Shown here: positions 6,315 through 12,174 of the stretch, one piece after another
How positions within the stretch are numbered: the stretch's first letter is position 1
How the letters are laid out: every line of letters starts with the position of its first letter
NCBI GenBank assembly: GCA_031292735.1
Contig: JARLGP010000188.1
Span: 1 to 12,174, forward strand
From: Holophaga sp.
GTDB lineage: Bacteria; Acidobacteriota; Holophagae; Holophagales; Holophagaceae
Length of the DNA: 12,174 bases
Direction of reading: 5' to 3'
Position numbers and translations under genes: made by a program
The notes under the pieces: model-generated
Databases searched by the model: none
Seen by the model: only the letters and a program-made list of their open reading frames with translations
What the model was told of the DNA's origin: nothing

Positions 6315-8015
6315 ATGTCCATCGCCGCAGCCCGTGAGTACCTCGCCGCCCCGGATCTTGAGCCTGAACTCAGGGCCGAACTGGAGCCCGTGGTCAAGGC
6401 CGCCGAAGCGGGGGACGCCGCGGCCCTGGCCGAGCTGCAGGACCGGTTCTGCGAGCCGCTGGCCTTCGGCACCGGCGGCCTGCGCGGCATCATGGCGGCC
6501 GGCCTGCGCCGCATGAACAAGCCCAATATCCGGCGCACCACCCTGGCCCTGGCCCAGGTCACCCGCAAGCACGTGTCCGGGCCGCTCACCGCGCTGGTGG
6601 GCTACGACACCCGCCTGCAGTCGGACGCCTTCGCCCTGGAAGCGGCGCGGGTGCTGGCCGCTGCCGGGTTCACCGCCTACCTGGGCGGCAGGCCCCTGCC
6701 CACCCCGTTCCTCTGCTATGCCATGCGCAAGCTGGGCACCACCTGCGGCATCATCGTCACCGCCTCGCACAACCCCAAGGAATACAACGGCTACAAAGCC
6801 TACAACCAGATCGGCGGGCAGGTCATGGCCCCATGGGACAGCGAAATCGAGGCGGCCATGAACCAGTTGCCGCTGGTGCCGCCGGTTCCCGCGGCGGGCG
6901 GCGCCATCCAGCCCATCCCCCAGGCGCTGGAGGAGGCCTACCTGGCCCTGGGGCTGAGCCTGCGCCAGCGGCCCGACGTGTTCCAGCCGGCCCGGATCCT
7001 GTACACCCCGTTCCACGGCACCGGCATCGCCTTCGTGCCCGAACTGTACCGGCGCGCCGGACTGCCGCTGCAGATCTGCGCTTCCCAGGCGATCCAGGAC
7101 GGCACCTTCCCCACCGCCCCGCGGCCCAACCCCGAGGAGATCGCCGCCTACCGGGCCCCCCTGGCCGACGCCAAGCGGCTGGGCGCCGAAGTGATCCTGT
7201 CCAACGATCCCGATGCCGACCGCATCGGCCTGGTGGCGCCGCACAACGGCGAGTGGGAGCTCATGACCGGCAACGATCTGGCCGCCCTGACCCTGGACTA
7301 CCTGTGCACCCAGAAGGGGCTCAAGGGGGTGGTGATCACCACCGTGGTCACCTCCGATTTCCTGGCCGCGGTGGCCCGCCACCACGGGCTGGAAGTGATG
7401 TGGACGCTCACCGGCTTCAAGTACATCGCTCTGTGCATGGACACCCTGGCCCACCGCTCGGAAAGCTACGCCTTCAGCGCCGAGGAATCCTTCGGAATGC
7501 AGCTCTCCAGCGATATCCGGGACAAGGACGGCGTGCTCGCCGCCCTGGTGGTGGGCGAGATGATCGGCCACCACAAGGCCCTGGGCATGGGGCCGTTCGA
7601 GGCGGTGACCGAGCTGTCGAGCCGGGTGGGAACCTTCAAGAACCGCCTGGTGAACCTGGAGGATCCGCGCCCTGGCGGCGCGGTGCGCTTCAAGGAGGCC
7701 ATGGCCCGCATCCGGGGCGCCGGCCTGACCGCCTTTGCCGGAGAGAAGGTGGTGTCCTGGGAGGATTTCCAGACCGGGGAATGGCACAGCGGAAGTTCCG
7801 TGGAACCGATCCTGGATCGCCCCGACAACCGCCCGGCGGCCCAGCCCATCGACCGGTCCAACGTGCTCAAGTTCCGTCTGGAGTCCGGCGCCTTTGCCGC
7901 CTTCCGACCCAGCGGCACCGAGCCCAAGCTAAAAGTCTACCTGCAGAGCCGGACCACCCCGGAGCTGCTGGACCGCATGGAGGCCGAGGCGAGGGCGCTG
8001 CTCGGCCTCGGCTAG
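6315..8015 (+). CDS. Phospho-sugar mutase (phosphoglucomutase/phosphomannomutase, alpha-D-phosphohexomutase family)
   Basis: 566 aa, the usual size of the long PgcA-like members of the family. Domains follow the four-part alpha-D-phosphohexomutase layout. FGTGGLRG (51-58) is the N-terminal substrate loop. TASHNPKEYNGYK (149-161) holds the catalytic phosphoserine Ser151. NDPDADRIG (297-305) supplies the Mg2+-binding aspartates 298, 300 and 302. EESFG (390-394) is the sugar-binding loop, and RPSGTEPK (531-538) is the phosphate-binding loop. All key residues are intact. It should interconvert hexose 1- and 6-phosphates in the cytoplasm, feeding glycogen, trehalose or envelope sugars; the motifs cannot separate glucose, mannose or broader specificity. 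It stands alone on this strand between a divergent operon and a chemoreceptor, so neighbours do not reveal the pathway. I chose ATG 6315 for its GGGAG; an ATG at 6204 would add 37 residues of low-complexity sequence not expected in the family. Confidence 0.93.
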   Translation: MSIAAAREYLAAPDLEPELRAELEPVVKAAEAGDAAALAELQDRFCEPLAFGTGGLRGIMAAGLRRMNKPNIRRTTLALAQVTRKHVSGPLTALVGYDTRLQSDAFALEAARVLAAAGFTAYLGGRPLPTPFLCYAMRKLGTTCGIIVTASHNPKEYNGYKAYNQIGGQVMAPWDSEIEAAMNQLPLVPPVPAAGGAIQPIPQALEEAYLALGLSLRQRPDVFQPARILYTPFHGTGIAFVPELYRRAGLPLQICASQAIQDGTFPTAPRPNPEEIAAYRAPLADAKRLGAEVILSNDPDADRIGLVAPHNGEWELMTGNDLAALTLDYLCTQKGLKGVVITTVVTSDFLAAVARHHGLEVMWTLTGFKYIALCMDTLAHRSESYAFSAEESFGMQLSSDIRDKDGVLAALVVGEMIGHHKALGMGPFEAVTELSSRVGTFKNRLVNLEDPRPGGAVRFKEAMARIRGAGLTAFAGEKVVSWEDFQTGEWHSGSSVEPILDRPDNRPAAQPIDRSNVLKFRLESGAFAAFRPSGTEPKLKVYLQSRTTPELLDRMEAEARALLGLG

Positions 8016-8017
8016 AA

Positions 8018-8047
8018 GCCGGTTGGCCCCTGCCCCAGGGAGCCGGC
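8018..8047 (+). terminator. GC-rich hairpin just after the mutase gene, possible terminator without U-tract
   Basis: Outer arms GCCGG (8018-8022) and CCGGC (8043-8047) enclose an inner stem CCCTG/CAGGG (8028-8032, 8036-8040) with a CCC loop. It begins 2 bases after the stop codon. No run of T follows, so it is either a weak terminator or a 3'-end stabilising structure. Confidence 0.35.
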
Positions 8048-8051
8048 CGAG

Positions 8052-8069
8052 TGTGACGCATGCGCCACA
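8052..8069. promoter_or_regulatory. 18-bp near-perfect palindrome, operator candidate
   Basis: TGTGACGCATGCGCCACA has arms TGTGACGCA and TGCGCCACA, differing from perfect symmetry at one pair. The outer words resemble the CRP half-sites TGTGA and TCACA but are spaced 2 bp too wide. It could instead fold as an RNA hairpin in the mutase 3' region. Confidence 0.4.
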
Positions 8070-8091
8070 AGGGGTCTAAGGAACTTATGCC

Positions 8092-8132
8092 GGGGCCCCG
8101 CGAAACGGGAATGGTCATTCCGCGGCGGCCCC
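8092..8132 (+). other. Long interrupted hairpin upstream of the chemoreceptor gene
   Basis: GGGGCC (8092-8097) pairs with GGCCCC (8127-8132) and CCGCG (8098-8102) with CGCGG (8121-8125), giving 11 bp with one bulged C at 8126. Inside is a smaller inverted repeat, GAATG-GT-CATTC (8109-8120). No T-run follows (next bases TAAGTTAAG), so a leader structure, attenuator or DNA operator is as likely as a terminator. Confidence 0.4.
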
Positions 8133-8326
8133 TAAGTTAAGCGCCGGTTGAAAGTTCCAGTCAGGCCATCCCGCCGGGAGGCAAAGGCTTTCATGGACAG
8201 GAACCGGGCCTCGTTGTAGCCCTGGGGGGGCCATCTGGGCTCTGGAAGATGACCACGGCCGGACACAGATTCGCCCCAAACCGCGCCAATCGTGGAATGA
8301 TCGGATATCCAAGCGACGAGGACACC

Positions 8327-9913
8327 ATGGCCCACCTGAAACCAAGCAAAGGCTTCACTGGCCTATCCCGGAAGATCATCCTCACCGGGCTGGTTCCCGT
8401 GCTGCTGTTCCTGCTGCTGCTGGTCCTGTTCGTGCTGCCCCGGGTGCGCTCGGCCATCCTGACCGGGAAAAAGGACAACGTCCGCCAGGTGGTGGAAACG
8501 GCCTCCAGCATCCTGCGGGCCCAGAACAACGACGTGCAGGCCGGCCGGCTCACCCTGGAGCAGGCCCAGCAGCGGGCCAAGGAGCTCATCACCGGCATCA
8601 GTTTTGACGAAACCAACTACGTCTACGTCCAGGGTCCCGGCCCCACCGTCGTCGCCCACCCCCGGGCGGACCTGGTGGGCAAGGCCACTGCCACCCTGGA
8701 GCCCGGCCTGGCCAAGCTGTTCCTGGACCTGGACCGCACCGCCCAGGATCCCAGGGGCGGGTTCCTGGCCTACGACTTCACCCGCAAGGGCTCCCCCGGG
8801 CTGTTCCCCAAGGTCACCTTCGTGCAGAAGTTCGCCCCCTGGGGCTGGATCGTGGGGGCGGGCGTCTACGTGGACGACGTGGACCGCGAGGTGGGCGGCC
8901 TGTCCATCAAGATCCTGGTGGCCGCCCTGGCCGTGGCCCTTCTGGTGCTGCTGATCTCCTTCCGCCTGGCGCGCAGCATCGTCGGCCCGGTGGACCAGCT
9001 GGTCCGGGGCCTGCGCACCAGCGACCTGTCCCGGCAGATCCAGGTCTCCAGCCGGGACGAGATCGCCGAGGCGGCCGAGGCGTTCAACAGCTACAACGGA
9101 GCCATGCGCACCACCGTCATGGAAGTCCGGGGCTTCGCCGACCGGGTCGCCTCCGGCAGCACCCAGATGGCCGCTTCGGCGGTGCAGATGGCCCGGGCCG
9201 TGGAGGAGATCTCCCAGGTGAGCGAGGAGCTGAAGGGGGCCGGCGAGCAGGTTGCCGCCGCCATGACCGCCCTGGGCCGGAACGGCGCCACCATGGCCCA
9301 GCGCACCCAGGAGACCGGGTCCCAGAGCGATGAAGCGGTCCAGGACACGTCCCGGGGCGCCGAGGCCGGGCGCGGCGCGGAACAGGGCATGGGGGAGATC
9401 CGCCAGGTGACCACCCAGATCGTGACGTCCATCCGGGTCATCCAGGACATCGCCCGGCAGACCAACCTGCTTTCGCTCAACGCAGCCATCGAGGCGGCCA
9501 AGGCCGGCAGCCTGGGCAAGGGCTTCGCGGTGGTGGCCGAGGAGGTGCGCAAACTGGCCGAGCGCTCCCGCAGCTCCGCCCAGGACATCCAGCAGCTGAT
9601 CCTGCGCACCCAGGATGCGGTCGCCGGCGGGGTCCAGGGGGTCACCGTAACCCTGGACAACCTGCAGGCCATCCGCAGCCGCATCACCCACATCGCCGGC
9701 AGCATCCAGGAGATCGGCAAGCTCAGCCGGGAGCAGGCCGACACCAGCGCGGCGGTCAGCGAGAGCATGAACCAGACCACCCTCCGCCTGTCCCAGAACG
9801 CCGCCGCCACCCAGGAACTGGCCGCCACCGTGCAAGAGATCACCCACACAGCCGAGGATCTGGCCCAGGTGGCCGAGGGGCTACGCAAGGTGGTGGAGGG
9901 CTTCCACATCTGA
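8327..9913 (+). CDS. Methyl-accepting chemotaxis protein with single-Cache sensor
   Basis: 528 aa from ATG 8327, preceded by GAGG (8318-8321) at 5 bases. In-frame ATGs at 8249 and 8297 would add polar residues ahead of the first membrane segment and have poorer Shine-Dalgarno sequences. Order: TM1 about 16-38; periplasmic sCache_2-type sensor about 45-190 ([54 protein letters not shown]); TM2 about 193-214; HAMP about 215-265 ([20 protein letters not shown]); then the coiled-coil signalling domain with hairpin tip about 373-413 ([20 protein letters not shown]). sCache_2 domains commonly bind small organic acids; the ligand here is unknown. Odd points: the tip reads AGSLGKGF where AGEQGRGF is usual, the HAMP linker is a few residues short, and the C-terminus (VEGFHI) has no CheR-docking pentapeptide. 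No che genes are visible nearby, so it is an orphan receptor in this window. Confidence 0.95.
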   Translation: MAHLKPSKGFTGLSRKIILTGLVPVLLFLLLLVLFVLPRVRSAILTGKKDNVRQVVETASSILRAQNNDVQAGRLTLEQAQQRAKELITGISFDETNYVYVQGPGPTVVAHPRADLVGKATATLEPGLAKLFLDLDRTAQDPRGGFLAYDFTRKGSPGLFPKVTFVQKFAPWGWIVGAGVYVDDVDREVGGLSIKILVAALAVALLVLLISFRLARSIVGPVDQLVRGLRTSDLSRQIQVSSRDEIAEAAEAFNSYNGAMRTTVMEVRGFADRVASGSTQMAASAVQMARAVEEISQVSEELKGAGEQVAAAMTALGRNGATMAQRTQETGSQSDEAVQDTSRGAEAGRGAEQGMGEIRQVTTQIVTSIRVIQDIARQTNLLSLNAAIEAAKAGSLGKGFAVVAEEVRKLAERSRSSAQDIQQLILRTQDAVAGGVQGVTVTLDNLQAIRSRITHIAGSIQEIGKLSREQADTSAAVSESMNQTTLRLSQNAAATQELAATVQEITHTAEDLAQVAEGLRKVVEGFHI

Positions 9914-9921
9914 ACGGACCA

Positions 9922-9949
9922 ACGCCCCGGGAGCCGCGCTCCGGGGCGT
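9922..9949. terminator. Strong hairpin terminator between convergent genes
   Basis: ACGCCCCGGGAGC (9922-9934) pairs with GCTCCGGGGCGT (9938-9949), 12 bp with one bulged G and a 3-base loop. It starts 8 bases after the chemoreceptor stop and is followed by a T-enriched GCTTGATCTT. The divIVA-like gene ends at 9974 on the other strand, so the hairpin can act in both directions, though the minus-strand tail is poor in T. Confidence 0.75.
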
Positions 9950-9973
9950 CGCTTGATCTTGGGGATCGTGGTG

Positions 9974-10558
9974 TCAGTCCTTGAGCTTGCGAACAGGAGC
10001 CTGGGGCGGTCTGGGGCCGTTGGGCACGGCGGCCGGCGGGGCGCCACCCGGTTCCAGCCTTGCGGCTTCCCGTTCTTCCGCCTTGCGGGCGGCCTCCGGT
10101 GACGGGAACATCTCCGGCGCCTCCTCCTGCAGGAAACGCCTGGAACGACCCACCAGGGAGTCCATGTCCTGGAGGAAGCGCACCCGTTCCAGCTTCAGGC
10201 TGCGGACCTGGGTCTCCAGCTCCACCACGTGGGCCTGGGCCTCCCGGATCAGCTCGTCGGCCTTGAAGTCGGCTTCCTTGAGGATCAGGGCCTTTTCCCG
10301 GTTCACCGTGTCCAGGATCTCTTCCTTGGTGCGCTGGGCGTGGAGCAGGGTCTCCCGGAAGATCCGGTCCTGTTCCTGGTACTCGCGCAGGTGCTCGCGC
10401 AGGTCGAGGATCTCGGTGCGCAGGCGCTGGTTCTCCAGCTGCAGTTCCTCCCATTCGCCGGCCACCTCGTGCAGGAAGGTCCGCACCTCCCCCTCGTTCA
10501 GTCCCCGGAAAGCCTTTTCGAATTCCCGTCGTTGGATGTCCAGAGGCGTGAATTTCAT
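9974..10558 (-). CDS. DivIVA-domain coiled-coil protein
   Basis: 194 aa. Residues 3-31 (TPLDIQRREFEKAFRGLNEGEVRTFLHEV) match the N-terminal DivIVA/DivI1A signature, usually P-x-D-I-x-x-x-x-F-x-x-x-x-x-G-Y-x-x-x-E-V-D-x-F-L, which binds curved membrane in known members; here Leu20 replaces the usual Tyr. Residues about 32-148 are Glu/Arg/Leu-rich heptads, a long coiled coil for oligomerisation. The tail (150-194) is Ala/Pro-rich and probably disordered, ending KLKD. AGAGGG lies 4 bases before ATG 10558, and yggT ends only 10 bases upstream, so the two are co-transcribed. In Gram-positive bacteria DivIVA recruits polar and septal proteins, and yggT (ylmG) is its usual neighbour. A cell-pole or division role is therefore inferred; the partners are unknown. 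Confidence 0.9.
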   Translation of the reverse strand: MKFTPLDIQRREFEKAFRGLNEGEVRTFLHEVAGEWEELQLENQRLRTEILDLREHLREYQEQDRIFRETLLHAQRTKEEILDTVNREKALILKEADFKADELIREAQAHVVELETQVRSLKLERVRFLQDMDSLVGRSRRFLQEEAPEMFPSPEAARKAEEREAARLEPGGAPPAAVPNGPRPPQAPVRKLKD

Positions 10559-10568
10559 GAAACCCTCT

Positions 10569-10823
10569 TCAAGATAGGCCTCGCTGAAGCAAACGCTGAA
10601 GCATCCACAGGATCAGGATGCCGACCATGGGGCTGAAATCCATCCCCATGGTGGAGGGCAGGATGACGCGGATGGGGTGGAGCACCGGATCCACCACGGC
10701 ATGCAGCAGGCGCACCAGCGGGTTGCTGGCGCTGGGCTGGAACCAGGACAGCAGGCTGGCGATCACGATGAGGTAGATGAGGATCTGGATAGCCCAATCC
10801 GCAAGGGTGATGACAAATGGCAT
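10569..10823 (-). CDS. YggT/YlmG family small membrane protein
   Basis: 84 aa with two hydrophobic segments, about 4-27 and 61-79. Between them is the family signature NPLVRLLHAVVDPVLHPIR, then the P-x-x-x-G-M-D-F-S-P-M-V stretch just before the second segment. Length and layout fit a single-copy YggT domain, whereas the enterobacterial protein has two. GAAAGG lies about 9 bases before ATG 10823. It precedes divIVA by 10 bases, the gene order known from Gram-positive division clusters and cyanobacterial/plastid relatives, where YlmG/YCF19 proteins affect nucleoid or membrane organisation. The biochemical role is not established. It is transcribed away from bshA across a 116-base gap. Confidence 0.9.
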   Translation of the reverse strand: MPFVITLADWAIQILIYLIVIASLLSWFQPSASNPLVRLLHAVVDPVLHPIRVILPSTMGMDFSPMVGILILWMLQRLLQRGLS

Positions 10824-10846
10824 ATAGGAGGACCTTTCAATGCCCC

Positions 10847-10875
10847 ATCATAATCCATCTTCCCGCCCGTGACGG
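10847..10875 (-). promoter_or_regulatory. Possible promoter of yggT-divIVA
   Basis: Minus strand TATGAT (10852-10847) is a 5/6 match to the -10 hexamer and would start transcription about 17 bases before yggT. The -35 at 17 bp spacing (CCGTCA) matches at only 3 of 6 positions. Confidence 0.3.
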
Positions 10876-10905
10876 CCGACACCGGCTCGCGCGGACTCAT
10901 AACTT
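10876..10905 (+). promoter_or_regulatory. Possible promoter of bshA
   Basis: CCGACA (10876-10881) and TAACTT (10900-10905) are each partial matches to -35 and -10, spaced 18 bp. TAGACT (10905-10910) is an alternative -10. An imperfect inverted repeat, ACTTAG with CTAAAGT (10903-10922), spans a T-run. Divergent with the yggT promoter in the same 116 bases. Confidence 0.25.
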
Positions 10906-10939
10906 AGACTTTTTTCCTAAAGTGGGGTACAAAAAGGCC

Positions 10940-12085
10940 ATGCGAATTGGCATCTCCTGCTACTCAACCTTTGGTGGATCCGGCGTCGTCGCCACGGAGG
11001 TGGGCAAGGCCCTGGCCGCCCGGGGCCACGAGGTCCACCTGCTCAGTCCCTCCATCCCGCCCCGACTGGTGGGCTTCGAGGACCGCATCTTCTTCCATGA
11101 GGTCACCGCCAGCACCTACCCGCTGTTCGAGTCCGCCCCCTATTCCATCGCCCTGGCCTCCAAGATGGCCGACGTGGCCGCCCACCACGGCCTGGAAATC
11201 ATGCACGCCCACTACGCCATCCCCCATGCCTCCGCCGCCCTGCTGGCGCGCATGGCCCTGGAGGGCAAGCTGAAGGTGGTGACCACCCTGCACGGCACCG
11301 ATATCACCGTGGTGGGCTCCGATCCCAGCTACCTCTCCATGGTGCGCCTGGCGATCCGCGAAAGCGACGCGGTGACCTCGGTGTCCGAATACCTCCGGGA
11401 CGAGACCAACCGCACCTTCAAGGTGCCGCGCAGCATCGACGTCATCCCCAATTTCGTGGCCGCCCCCACCGGCCCCCCGCGCGATTGCCGCAAATGGCTG
11501 GCCCCCTGCTCCGCCTCGATCCTCACCCACATTTCCAACTTCCGCCCGGTGAAGCGGGTGATGGACGTCATGCGCACCTTCGAGCTGGTGCGCCGGGAGC
11601 ACCCGGCCCGGCTGGTGATGGTGGGCGACGGCCCGGACCGCACCGAGGCCGAGGCCTATGCCCGGGAGAAAGGCTTCGAGCAGGAAGTGCGCTTCACCGG
11701 CAAGCAGCTGGACATCGACACCGTGCTGGCCTGTTCCGACGTTTTCCTGCTGCCCAGCGCCACCGAGAGTTTCGGCCTGGCCGCCCTGGAGGCCATGGCC
11801 CACCAAGTGCCGGTGGTCGCCACCCGGGTGGGTGGACTGCCCGAAGTGGTCCGCCACGGCGTGGACGGCTACCTGGAGCCCCTGGGCGACGTGGCTGCCA
11901 TGGCCCAGGACGTCCTCACCCTCCTGCGCGACTGCGACCTGCGCAAGCGCATGGGCCAATCGGCCCAGAAGCGGGCGCTCACGACCTTCGACGAGGGGCC
12001 CATCGTCGACATGTACGAAGCCGTCTATGAAAGAGTTCTCGCTCCGGCGAAATCCATCGTGGACCTTCAGGCTCGAACTAGTTAG
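10940..12085 (+). CDS. bshA: N-acetyl-alpha-D-glucosaminyl L-malate synthase, first step of bacillithiol synthesis
   Basis: 381 aa, nearly the length of Bacillus BshA (about 377). GT4-type retaining glycosyltransferase (GT-B fold) that joins GlcNAc from UDP-GlcNAc to L-malate; BshB and BshC then complete bacillithiol. N-terminal domain: [16 protein letters not shown] (8-22, Gly-rich UDP-sugar/acceptor loop), [11 protein letters not shown] (89-99), [16 protein letters not shown] (115-130), all characteristic of BshA rather than generic GT4 enzymes. C-terminal domain: [12 protein letters not shown] (199-210), MVGDGPDR (227-234) and the nucleotide-binding EX7E motif, Glu276 and Glu284 (ESFGLAALE), followed by GGLPEVV (298-304). 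The start is the ATG giving MRIGISCY; an earlier in-frame GTG/ATG extension has no family counterpart. Its Shine-Dalgarno is weak (AAAAAGG only 2 bases away, GGGG at 12). bshB and bshC are not in the window. Stop is 12 bases before a tRNA. Confidence 0.93.
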   Translation: MRIGISCYSTFGGSGVVATEVGKALAARGHEVHLLSPSIPPRLVGFEDRIFFHEVTASTYPLFESAPYSIALASKMADVAAHHGLEIMHAHYAIPHASAALLARMALEGKLKVVTTLHGTDITVVGSDPSYLSMVRLAIRESDAVTSVSEYLRDETNRTFKVPRSIDVIPNFVAAPTGPPRDCRKWLAPCSASILTHISNFRPVKRVMDVMRTFELVRREHPARLVMVGDGPDRTEAEAYAREKGFEQEVRFTGKQLDIDTVLACSDVFLLPSATESFGLAALEAMAHQVPVVATRVGGLPEVVRHGVDGYLEPLGDVAAMAQDVLTLLRDCDLRKRMGQSAQKRALTTFDEGPIVDMYEAVYERVLAPAKSIVDLQARTS

Positions 12086-12088
12086 ACT
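12060..12088 (+). promoter_or_regulatory. Likely tRNA promoter overlapping the 3' end of bshA
   Basis: TGGACC (12060-12065) and TAGACT (12083-12088) each match -35 and -10 at 4 of 6 positions with exactly 17 bp between. The predicted start, near 12095, is 2-3 bases before the mature tRNA. The bshA stop codon TAG (12083-12085) forms the first half of the -10. Confidence 0.4.
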
Positions 12089-12097
12089 AGCTGTTCC

Positions 12098-12174
12098 GGC
12101 TGGGTAGCTCAGGTGGTTAGAGCGAGGGTCTCATAATCCCTAGGTCTGCGGTTCGAGTCCGCATCCAGCCACCA
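12098..12174 (+). tRNA. tRNA-Met (anticodon CAT), elongator type
   Basis: Full cloverleaf of 77 bases ending with encoded CCA. Acceptor stem GGCTGGG/TCCAGCC (12098-12104, 12164-12170; last pair G-T), D stem GCTC/GAGC, anticodon stem AGGGT/TCCCT (12125-12129, 12137-12141), loop CTCATAA with CAT at 12132-12134, variable AGGTC, T stem TGCGG/CCGCA with TTCGAGT. Paired G1-C72 excludes initiator tRNA. CAT can also mark tRNA-Ile2, modified to lysidine; the T4-A69 pair favours methionine, since Ile2 usually has C4-G69. The loop-closing 31-39 pair is T-T. Confidence 0.93.

Larger units (their letters stand above)
8016..8326. other. 311-base intergenic region rich in inverted repeats
   Basis: I see no convincing gene between the mutase stop and the chemoreceptor start. 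It holds, in order, a GC-rich hairpin (8018-8047), an 18-bp near-palindrome (8052-8069) and a long hairpin (8092-8132), all listed separately. After 8133 I see only weak promoter-like words, such as TTGAAA (8148-8153) with no matching -10, and an eight-codon frame at 8193-8219. No known riboswitch consensus could be matched. Confidence 0.6.

Noticed and set aside
6159..7787. Minus-strand frame of 542 codons opposite the mutase
   Set aside because: The plus strand has all mutase catalytic motifs intact; the antisense product is Gly/Gln/His-rich without a domain.
8193..8219. Eight-codon frame (MDRNRASL) as a leader peptide
   Set aside because: The Shine-Dalgarno is 11 bases away, the composition shows no regulatory codon run, and there is no paired attenuator after it.
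8140..8230. Possible cyclic-di-GMP (GEMM) riboswitch before the chemoreceptor, because of GGCAAAGGC
   Set aside because: Required order of the GCAAA motif, the GNRA-capped stem and the second GCAAAGcc segment could not be assembled; only an isolated word matches.
8016..8326. Sigma-28 or sigma-54 promoter for the chemoreceptor
   Set aside because: TAAGTTAA and GCCGGTTG are present but far too close together for sigma-28, and no GG/GC pair has sigma-54 spacing.
10840..10872. Ten-codon plus-strand frame (MPHHNPSSRP) behind a perfect AGGAGG at 8 bases
   Set aside because: No plus-strand promoter is visible ahead of it, as it would begin inside yggT; AGGAGG here is probably the complement of the yggT leader.
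1..12174. CRISPR array, insertion sequence or phage attachment site
   Set aside because: No regularly spaced repeats, transposase or integrase reading frame, or duplicated tRNA end is seen; base composition is uniform apart from the 6040-6205 promoter region.

Overview
This is a very GC-rich, densely coded bacterial window (codon third positions almost always G or C) with short intergenic gaps. Gene content suggests a motile or chemotactic diderm that makes bacillithiol: a Cache-type chemoreceptor, a BshA glycosyltransferase, and a YggT-DivIVA pair. The combination fits Acidobacteriota, perhaps the Holophagae. That placement is inference from gene content, not a phylogenetic result.

Left half, minus strand (about 6025 down to 1): three tightly packed genes, all predicted to be exported or membrane-anchored. 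In transcription order they are a beta-propeller protein with an N-terminal membrane anchor, a secreted VIT/VWA-domain protein whose VWA metal site looks degenerate, and a secreted helical-repeat (TPR-like) protein that runs off the left edge. The first two are 1 base apart. The second and third overlap as GTGA, with a good Shine-Dalgarno sequence inside the second gene. They look like one operon for an envelope-associated assembly of unknown role, and are the least explained part of the window.

Centre: an AT-rich divergent control region (about 6040-6205) with a direct repeat and two palindromes separates that operon from a plus-strand phospho-sugar mutase (6315-8015). A 311-base gap rich in inverted repeats follows, then a methyl-accepting chemotaxis protein with a single-Cache sensor (8327-9913), ending in a strong hairpin terminator that also serves the convergent gene.

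Right part: minus-strand yggT-divIVA (membrane protein plus coiled-coil polar/division protein), then divergent plus-strand bshA, which makes GlcNAc-malate in the first step of bacillithiol synthesis. An elongator tRNA-Met(CAU) with encoded CCA lies 12 bases after bshA; its likely promoter overlaps the bshA stop codon. Long reading frames opposite the real genes are codon-bias shadows and are not annotated.
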